From Clitopilus passeckerianus (Eukaryota; Basidiomycota; Agaricomycetes; Agaricales; Entolomataceae): a stretch of 64,000 nt of DNA. How positions within the stretch are numbered: the first letter of the stretch is position 1; each line of letters opens with the position of its first letter. The stretch covers positions 1,922,001 through 1,986,000 of the forward strand of contig CALYLX010000126.1 in assembly GCA_944990035.1 (NCBI GenBank). The letters are read 5' to 3'. Below, in pieces: positions 53,830 through 64,000 of the stretch. The notes below the pieces were generated by a model, which was given only the letters and a program-made list of their open reading frames with translations, searched no databases and was not told the DNA's origin. A program made the position numbers and the translations under genes.

Positions 53830-55280
53830 TGGGATGAAGGCTAGCAGCGCAGCCTCACGAGCAGTTATGGCTAAAGCAAGCTTGAGACCGTCGAAGAGGG
53901 GACATGGTGGCGGACAGCAAAGACACTAGTTGAAGATGGGAATGTCGTGCCCATCATCGACCTCGGGCTATGCATTGGACATCTCACGGTGCTGTGTGAG
54001 CATTGATGTCACGAGCACGAATATATACAATACCACTCTCGAGCCATAAATAGTTGGCTATGATTTGGATCACGAAGTTGACAGCACTTTATCGTCGATA
54101 CTGACAGCAGGTGAAGAGGCGAGTCAGATGATCAATGAGGCGAAAGTGGCGCAGAGGCGATCATATATTTCTCCGTCATGAAGGGACGGAAAACACTCCA
54201 CCGCCTTTTCTGATGTTTAAAAGGATTTTAAGGATTGCATAACTGGAAGTCCGAGGCTGCGCATGCAGTGGATAATTGATGAGGTGGGGACATCGAAGAA
54301 TCGCGTTCCTCTTGTACAGCTCAGGGGTAAATAACGCCACACATCATAGATTCGTACACCATACCTATGCAGTATAGCTAAAATAATTCCACTGGACATT
54401 TCATCGTGTCCCGACACCATGAGAGAACGAAAGCCAACCAGGGTACAACACATAGTGAAGTATCGGAGAAGACCACGATAAAGACGCTGGTAGAACCAAC
54501 CAGGAAGTGCTCAATACACAGATTACTCAGAACTGGCAGTGAGTCCCTGAAGTTCGAGGTGTCAGCCTGTTCAAGTTCTGATGGGAGAATGGAAAGGTGT
54601 GGTGAGGTGGTGGCAGTGCCCCAAGCCAACTTTCTCAAGAACATCATCTCGTCTTGTGTTCAAACCCCAATCGTAACGTTTGTGTCATCTCAATTCTTAG
54701 GAATCACGTATGAGTTCTTCAATCAATCAATTAAACTTATTCCCTCCTGGAACCTGACAGACGTCTTGGGAGCCTCTTCTTGCTCAGATGACGCATAACC
54801 TGGCCGAATCATTCAAGCTTTCAACTCTTATTCAATACAGAAGGCGTGTCTAGACAGGGGCCGTTACTTGCTTCTCTCTGATGCATTAAGCTGCTTAGAC
54901 TAAAGCTCGACTATCGTGGCTTCAGTCTGGCCTTAAGGAGAATCATTTTAATGGTGTGCAGAACGAAAGGACCTCCTTTCATGTTTCCCTAAAGGCTTGG
55001 ATTCATTCCGGGCCCTTTCGAATCGTCCTTTATAAATCAAGAACATTAGATCTTGAATGTATTCAATTCCAGTTGACATTCTGAATGCTCGGCATGTGGT
55101 GCAGCCTTTCCTGACTTTGGTTAGTTACACCACTCTGTGGTCATTCTGATGGTCACATTCCGACCGTCTGACTGAAAAGAACATTGGACCTGTCGACATC
55201 TCAGTGATAGTCCCCTATAAAACTACTGGTATGATGGGTGGTCGTTTGGACATTTTCATCCCTTACCCAAACACCCAAAC
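53830..55280. other. 1.45-kb gap with no supported gene
   Basis: Upstream of the NLR-like gene and of the 220-aa gene. A plus-strand frame at 54406-54798 (130 codons) overlaps minus-strand frames and has no motif, so I do not call it. The last 70 bp before 55281 include CCCCTATAAAACTACTGG, a good TATA-type element (55214-55219). Confidence 0.5.
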
Positions 55281-56045
55281 ATGACTGTATTCTACGCATA
55301 CGCCAACAATGTATGTATCATCTTCCTCTACTACATGCGTTGCGCTAACTTCCTCCTCTAGATCCGTGACGACAACACTTGGCGGCTCATCCTGACCTTC
55401 GCTAGCCGCTATGTCGCCGACGAGTTCTGGCGCGTTGTCTCAACCGACAACTCCGTCGTCTCTCAAAGCATCCAGCGCATAACCCCCCAGTTCTACACCC
55501 ACGACCCCAACAAATTCAACCTCGTCAGCTTCTTCTACGACGGGAAATCCAAGCAAATCGCAGACAACTTCCGAGGACGGATGTTCATCACCTTGGACAA
55601 CGACAGAGGTGGCCGAGGAATCAGTATCATCCCTCCTCAAGACATAACTGATCATGTTAGTGGCAACTCGTAAGTGAGGCCCATTGCCTATTTATCCTAG
55701 CACCAATCACCCTCTACCAGGTTTTATCTTCGCTCCAAATCCAACCCAAACCTGTACTGGCACTGCGATACCAATGGATCGGGTTCTGTCCACTTCTCAA
55801 GCACCCAACGCACCCGCTTCTGCATCACAGCTCTCGATGTGCCCAAAGGCGCTATCATGATTGGGGCAGACCGCGTTAATATCAGCATCGGAAACGACCT
55901 TCACATCGGTTTTGATGATTCCGGGCGTCTGAGGAGCGGAGGGGCTCCTCAGGACATTAGGTTCAGTGAACTAATTGAACCTACTTCAAGATTTACAGAG
56001 AATGAAGCGGCCCTGAGCATGTTGGATGGGTTGGAGCTTGCTTAA
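55281..56045 (+). CDS. Unrecognised 220-aa protein of mushroom type
   Basis: Exons 55281-55310, 55362-55669 and 55721-56045 keep phase. The sequence starts MTVFYAYANNIRDDNTWRLI and continues ASRYVADEFWRVVSTDN, FNLVSFFYDGKSKQIADNFR and SFYLRSKSNPNLYWHCDTNG. I do not recognise a family. The second half has short Trp/Cys strand patterns reminiscent of a beta-trefoil, but the evidence is weak. No signal peptide or membrane segment. A TATA box lies about 65 bp upstream and codon use is normal, so it is likely expressed. Confidence 0.65.
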
Positions 56046-56557
56046 GTGTATTGGATAGGGTGCCGAGAGATTGATTTGTTACATCTCGAAATTGAATCGG
56101 ATTGTTCAGACCAAGTTCACTGAAAGGAGCATCGTAAAATATGGATGGACCAAGCTTGTAGTGCCTCTTCGGTGTTTTGAATTATACAATATAATCCGAT
56201 TATGCCCGATGAATACATTTCGGATGGTTTCGTATATCCTGGACTCAGACAACTCATCAAGTGAGCATCCCAACGAATTGTAGAAGCCAGGATATAGTTC
56301 GGGGAATGGTTCAGCCCGGAGGCTGATCCCGGTACCTGAGGTTTGGCGGCGGCGGTGCAATTACACGTGACCTCGGAATTAAGTAAGCATCGCATGGGGT
56401 GCTCTCCTTTCTCTGGTCGCTCAGCACCTTTCGTTGACCACACTCAGTGAACCTGGAAGGACCCCCCTTTCGACTGTTACCGGTCCCAAGCAAAGGCTAA
56501 TTTAAGGGTCTTCTTCTTGCAGATTACCTCTTCTCTGCATCGTAGATTTTCAGGGCC
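56046..56557. other. Upstream region of RSP5
   Basis: About 510 bp without a supported gene. It holds the 3' flank of the 220-aa gene and the RSP5 promoter. Confidence 0.4.
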
Positions 56558-59604
<3,047 letters not shown>

Positions 59605-60014
59605 ACTATGAGAGTTCACGAAAATGCTGGATGTTCCTCTGATGCCCATAAATGTTATCTATCATATCTTTGTTTCTGTTATCCCCCACGTGTACTCCCA
59701 GTTTGCACTGCTATCTTCTATGACTCTTTCGATAAATATAGCGATAACGAAACTTAGGAAATTCACTCAGATTTGTATGCTACCTGACGCTCGCCTCTTT
59801 TTTACATTTGTCTTAGTCGTATAATAAATTTACAAATATTGCCTAAGATATTAATAGGACTGACGGGCTGGTAGTAAGGGAAAAGTCTAGTACAAGGGAA
59901 AGGTCCATGAACGTGAAAAGGATATAATACACGAGTACAGGTGAACGAGCTCAAGAACGAAACAGCGGACAGGAATAGACAGCCGGGGTATATAAAGAAC
60001 GAGCACCATGGTCG
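59605..60014. other. Convergent 3' region of RSP5 and ABD1
   Basis: About 410 bp, AT-rich, where the two genes end. No gene seen. Confidence 0.4.
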
Positions 60015-61987
60015 TCACTGCTTCTCAAATGCGAAGGCGACATAGATATCTGTTCACTACATCAGCACTGGACGACCAAGAGAACCAAAAGAACGCACTA
60101 GCAGCTTCCCACTGATCCTCATCCATGGCGCTCTCTCCTTCAGAATCGACGACCTTCATTCGTATCATAAGCTGCTTGAACTCTGGGTCTTCCTGATGCT
60201 CGCTGAATACTTGATGGAACTCTTCCTTGTATTTTGGGTAGAGATCATACTCTGCAGCCATCCTGAAGCAAACATAAGGCTGGATTCTTCCTTATGATAC
60301 AGAAAATTACTCACTGGACAAAATTATCCCAATGAACAAGGTATTCGGGTACGTCGTCAACAGCGTCTTTTAGGTAGAACCAGTATCGGTGGCCAAATAT
60401 AGGTCGTTCGTGTCTTTGCTCAAATCGGATCTGGTATACGGCATTTCCAAAGGACAGATCTTCAGCATTCGGTGGTAGCTCATCAAGCCGTTCTCTGAAA
60501 TGACAATAATCAGTCAACTGTTGAAGACAGATGGGAATTCCCGCATACAGTAGCAGTTCGGCATTTGGAACGGTTCCAATGAAGACACCACCTCTCCTCA
60601 AATAGCGACTAACGTTCTCCAGCATACATCTCGTCTTCGCCTCCGTCTCGAACGCATAATGCATACAGAATTGCATGGACACCACGTCGAATGGGTCGCC
60701 CGTTAACCGAACATCGCTCTCGTAGCCATAAGAGAGGTCCATGCCGAGCAGAGAAGGAGCAAACGCCTTGGTCAGAGGCTGAGTATAGCAGTCCAATGCA
60801 GCAAAGGTAGCAGAGTATTTTGGGTTTCGAAGGGACTCCCATCGACTTTGAGCTTGCTCGACGGACACAGCGGCAATATCTATATTGAAAGTTATCAGTG
60901 AGATGGACAGGGAAGAAAAGAGGGTGTAAATTACACACCCACACCGCACAACTCCTTTACTCTAGCCTTCGCCCATTTTGTGATATCGCCGCCCTTCCCG
61001 CACCCCATGTCGAGAACCTTCCCGGCATTTTGTTGTCGTCCACCAGGCCGCTGTCCATGGTATTTCCCAGACGCTGCAAGCACCGGGTGAGCAAAGCGCG
61101 TGATTAACACGGACTTGACCCAGTTGTTGAAATTCTTCAGCCCAATAATTGGAGACTCCTGGCGTTGCTGAACACCAACATCCGGTCTTGAGTTATCTAT
61201 TGTTTATGTTGAGTCATAGATTCGGTGTCCGTCGGAAAGGTTGACACTTACAATGGTCGGCAATTACGCCAACGTCTCCCGCCAGCTTTTTCAGTGGGGG
61301 TTGGTCAATGTCAGCACCTGAGCTTGGACTGCGTTTCCTTTTCTTTGCTTGCATGATGAGTGAGGTGCCTCGTCCGACATATTTATGATCCCTGTAAAGT
61401 TCCAGCTCATCAGGCGAGAGAGGAACTAGTATCGTCGTTGGTGCGGTTATTCGCTTCAAAGGACTGTAAGGAGTTGAGGATTGGTGAGTCGTGGCAGCCA
61501 TTGCGGGTGGTGGTGGTGGTGGTGGCATAGAAGGGTTTAACCTTGCAGAGATATTGAGTTGGTTCGGGAGCGAACTTGACAAAGTTGACGAGGAGGATGA
61601 TGGTCGGGACCTTGAAACCGGTGACTCACGTTCGCGAGTGGGTGAAGATATAGCAGGGAAATAGCTTTGCGAGAAGGTTCGGGCGTCCTGCGAAGAGGCT
61701 CTCGTCAGTGGCTGATGATTCGTGCCAAGTTTATCATCGGGTTCGTTGTCACGATCGCTATGCAGCAGCTGTGAAAGTGTAGAGGATCGAACTGGGGGTG
61801 GTGTGCGCAACGACATCTCACTGTTGTTCAGCATAACGGAGAGGTCTGTTGCTCGCCGTCCACCGAGAGACGGACTTGCCATTGGTGATGGCAGCGCACT
61901 GCTAGGTGACGCCAGGGGCAGCCCAGGTCCGGTTTGGGTTATGGGTGAATTGAGCACGGCATCTCGGACAGGGTCAAATGCCGGCAT
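60015..61987 (-). CDS. ABD1: mRNA cap guanine-N7 methyltransferase
   Basis: Exons 61987-61252, 61196-60939, 60879-60549, 60494-60315, 60262-60099 and 60049-60015 encode 567 residues. The first 230 residues are Ser/Pro-rich and disordered with a basic patch KKRKRSPSSG. The catalytic domain follows: IIGLKNFNNWVKSVLI, the SAM motif VLDMGCGKGGDITKW (about residue 309), PFDVVSMQFCMHYAFE, YLRRGGVFIGTVPNAE, VYQIRFEQ, FGHRYWFYLKDAVDDVPEYL and YDLYPKYKEEF, ending NIYVAFAFEKQ. It methylates the 5' guanosine cap of nascent mRNA in the nucleus. I chose the start at 61987 (MPAFDPVRDAVL); the frame is open further upstream, to 62149, but with little homology. Confidence 0.93.
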
Positions 61988-62713
61988 TGACGATGGCAAT
62001 GAACAACGCGTAAACCACAACGACGAGCTATGGATAAAGCGAATTTGACCTTCGAGCTCGCCACCGACAACAGCGACGATGAACAGAAGATTTGAATTTG
62101 CAGCTGACAAATCACTCGAATGTTTGGGTGGCGCACGTGGCGGCATCAATTCAATTCCAATTCTTGCAACATCCTTGAGGCTTTTGGCGACATATGGGAT
62201 CAGCAGAAAGCATAACCGACTCTACTCGGTTGGAAGCCCCTCTTGTTAACGCAAGCTTTGAGTTTCCTTGATATTGCTGCCATCAACCTGCATTGCCTTG
62301 CTTAGCCTTCGAGGCGCGTCTGACACTGTTTTTGTCAGTACAAACCATCTGCACAATCTATACTCAATACTCGGAAATTCTTTGAGAGGTTAGAAAAGCC
62401 GACGACATGTACGTCTGTACGAAGCTGGAATGGGAGGCTGGTAATGTGAAGGCCGGCTTCACGGAATATCCATTTCCATCTCCACCGGGAATTATACCTT
62501 CTCCAATTCAATTCTACAGCGCGTTTCTAGATGACGAAGGGTCCCGAGCTAGCTCTTTGTGGAATTTGTAACACCAGCCATCTACCCCAATTCTTCAGGC
62601 TGTATTGCTTGACCAGATCCAGAAATACTTTATCAATTACCCAAAACAAATTACAAGAGTTAATACGTAATTCATGAGGTCAATGAATGAAAGTAAAGAA
62701 TGCAAATACCGCG
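61988..62713. other. Upstream region of ABD1
   Basis: About 700 bp, from the ABD1 start to the end of the membrane-protein gene. The part to 62149 could be coding if ABD1 starts further upstream. No other gene seen. Confidence 0.4.
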
Positions 62714-63903
62714 CTACTGATAACTCGGTGGCGCATCAGTTGGATAGGGTTGGTAAACCACCGTAACTGGTTGTTGGCCTTTGGTAACGTCAGGATGATA
62801 ATACACCACCTGAGTAGCCCCAGAGCTACTTCCAGCGTCACTGCTTCCCCTGTACATGCGTGCACCGATGGCAGACGCCGCACTGTGAGAAACGGCAGAT
62901 GCAGGTCCGGTGGAACTTTGAGAACCCATGGATACAGGAGGCCCGGACGCCTGGCTATATCCCTGTTTATGGTATTCTTCGCCACGAGTCGGGGGTGGGA
63001 ACGCTGAAGGTTGGGGGAATGCTGAGGTTTGGGGGAATGCCACAACACGTCCGGGATGGAGGAACGATGTATCTCGATCTGGCGGGTTACTAGTAGCACC
63101 GACTGCGTCAGAGTCCTGTTTACGCCGCCGGCGTAGTAGCCACAGCAGCAGCAGGAGCGCTATTATCACCACGACGCCTCCAACTACACCCCCTGCAATG
63201 ACCCCGGGAGAGGTCGAAGATTTCGTTGCCTCATTCGAGGGCGCTGTTGTTGCAGGATCAGAGGTTGTAGCTTGAGTCGCGGTGTCGGGGATAAGGCCCG
63301 TTGGCGTAGATTGGAAGGTATTCGGTGGACTGGTAACTGAAGTTGAGGAAGAAGAGGTGGAAGTAGATGGTGAAGTGGTCGTGGTTGATGAAGGGCTAGG
63401 GGTGGGTGGCGGGAGTACGGGAGTGTCCGATTTGGACGTGGTGGTATCATCGGCTGTATAAGAGATGTAATCAAGCCAGTAAGCAGCTACCTCCTTGGTA
63501 GTTCTTATAACGAGTGTGTGTTGTCCTTGCGGAAGCTCCGGAGAAGTATAAAAGGGTACTCGGTATCGGACGGTCGTCCCTGGAACCGCTGTGAATGTTT
63601 TGGGTACGCCTCCGTCAAGGGTATAGGTGGACACTGGACCGCCTCCCGGCCAGCTTTGATCTGATATTGTCCCATAGACTGTCACACTGGTACCTAGAGG
63701 TAGGAAAAAACCCCGAACCGTCAGATGACATTACCAAGAGTCAAAAACATAACAAACTTGCCAGTGAAGGAAAACGTCGCGGTCGCGCCCGCAAAATTCG
63801 CACCATGCGTGGTGTCATCAAACTCGAAAGAGCCTCCTCCCAGATACCAGTTATCTCCATAGTGGATATCCCAGCTTCTGTCGTCAACATTCACGACGAC
63901 CAT
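62714..63903 (-). CDS. Single-pass membrane protein with Ser/Thr-rich stalk and cytosolic PY motif
   Basis: Exons 63903-63762 and 63693-62714 encode 373 residues. The N-terminal domain of about 140 residues is beta-rich (VVNVDDRSWDIHYGDNWYLG, ATATFSFTGTSVTVYGTISD, TLVIRTTKEVAAYWLDYISY). This pattern is typical of a large mushroom family of lectin-like ectodomain proteins. A Ser/Thr/Pro stalk of about 90 residues follows, then one helix GVVGGVVVIIALLLLLWLL, the stop-transfer RRRRK and a cytosolic tail ending TDAPPSYQ, a PPxY motif for WW domains. No classical signal peptide is seen. The intron 63761-63694 has a GC donor (GCAAGT). The function is unknown; a surface sensor or adhesin is a guess. 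Confidence 0.75.
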
Positions 63904-64000
63904 AGGTGAAGCGATAGAGAGGAACGAGGGAAAGCCCGACCGAAATGAGCGGACGGCGCTGAGGCCTTTGTTGGCGTCGTGGGGAGAAAAGCTGTTGCCG

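Noticed and set aside
54406..54798. Plus-strand open frame of 130 codons
   Set aside because: It overlaps minus-strand frames, has no recognised motif and no credible extension by splicing.

Overview
The window is nuclear DNA of a basidiomycete fungus, most likely an Agaricomycete. Genes are dense and spread over both strands. Most are split by introns of 40-80 bp with GTRNGT-type donors, and several exons are tiny (6, 12, 12, 22, 22 and 23 nt). Family content also fits: a fused BIO3-BIO1 gene, an Agaricomycete-type NB-ARC/TPR protein and a FuA-like glutathione transferase. I saw no rRNA, tRNA, CRISPR array or intact transposon. Exon models come from reading splice sites and checking reading phase by hand.

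Layout. 1-6.3 kb (all minus): an EST1/SMG-family gene cut by the left edge, the biotin gene BIO3-BIO1 and a glutathione S-transferase. 7.5-13.2 kb (plus): a lineage-type protein kinase with a long charged tail, a 54-bp tandem repeat, and CDC20. 13.4-17.3 kb (minus): a short-chain dehydrogenase, a small NTF2-like protein and STRAP. 17.3-21.2 kb is gene-poor and holds a 579-bp inverted-repeat (MITE-like) structure. 21.2-25.4 kb (plus): a sulfate permease and TACO1.

25.5-42.2 kb is the unusual part. Four paralogues carry an N-terminal NYN (PIN-like RNase) domain, a low-complexity linker and a C-terminal winged-helix domain that looks like OST-HTH/LOTUS. Three lie head to tail on the minus strand and one lies on the plus strand about 9 kb away. 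All share the same two intron positions. Only one copy keeps the canonical NYN acidic residues, and that copy has a frameshift in its LOTUS domain. The apparently intact plus-strand copy has lost them. Between copies C and D sit housekeeping genes: CMS1, MRPL31, SF3A1, a 140-aa unknown, a UBC6-like E2 and MRP10.

42.3-49.6 kb: an ERI1-like exonuclease, NDC80, MOG1 and an Atg38/NRBF2-like MIT/coiled-coil protein. 50.2-53.8 kb: a PY-motif protein and an NLR-like MLKL-NTD/NB-ARC/TPR gene whose frame is broken by a 7-bp tandem duplication. 55.3-64 kb: an unknown 220-aa gene, the ubiquitin ligase RSP5, the mRNA cap methyltransferase ABD1 and a single-pass membrane protein with a cytosolic PY motif.

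The housekeeping genes act in separate pathways (telomere/NMD, biotin, mitochondrial translation, splicing, kinetochore, cap synthesis, nuclear transport). Three pairs share short divergent promoters. RSP5 and two PY-motif proteins in the same window form a plausible but untested ligase-adaptor relationship.
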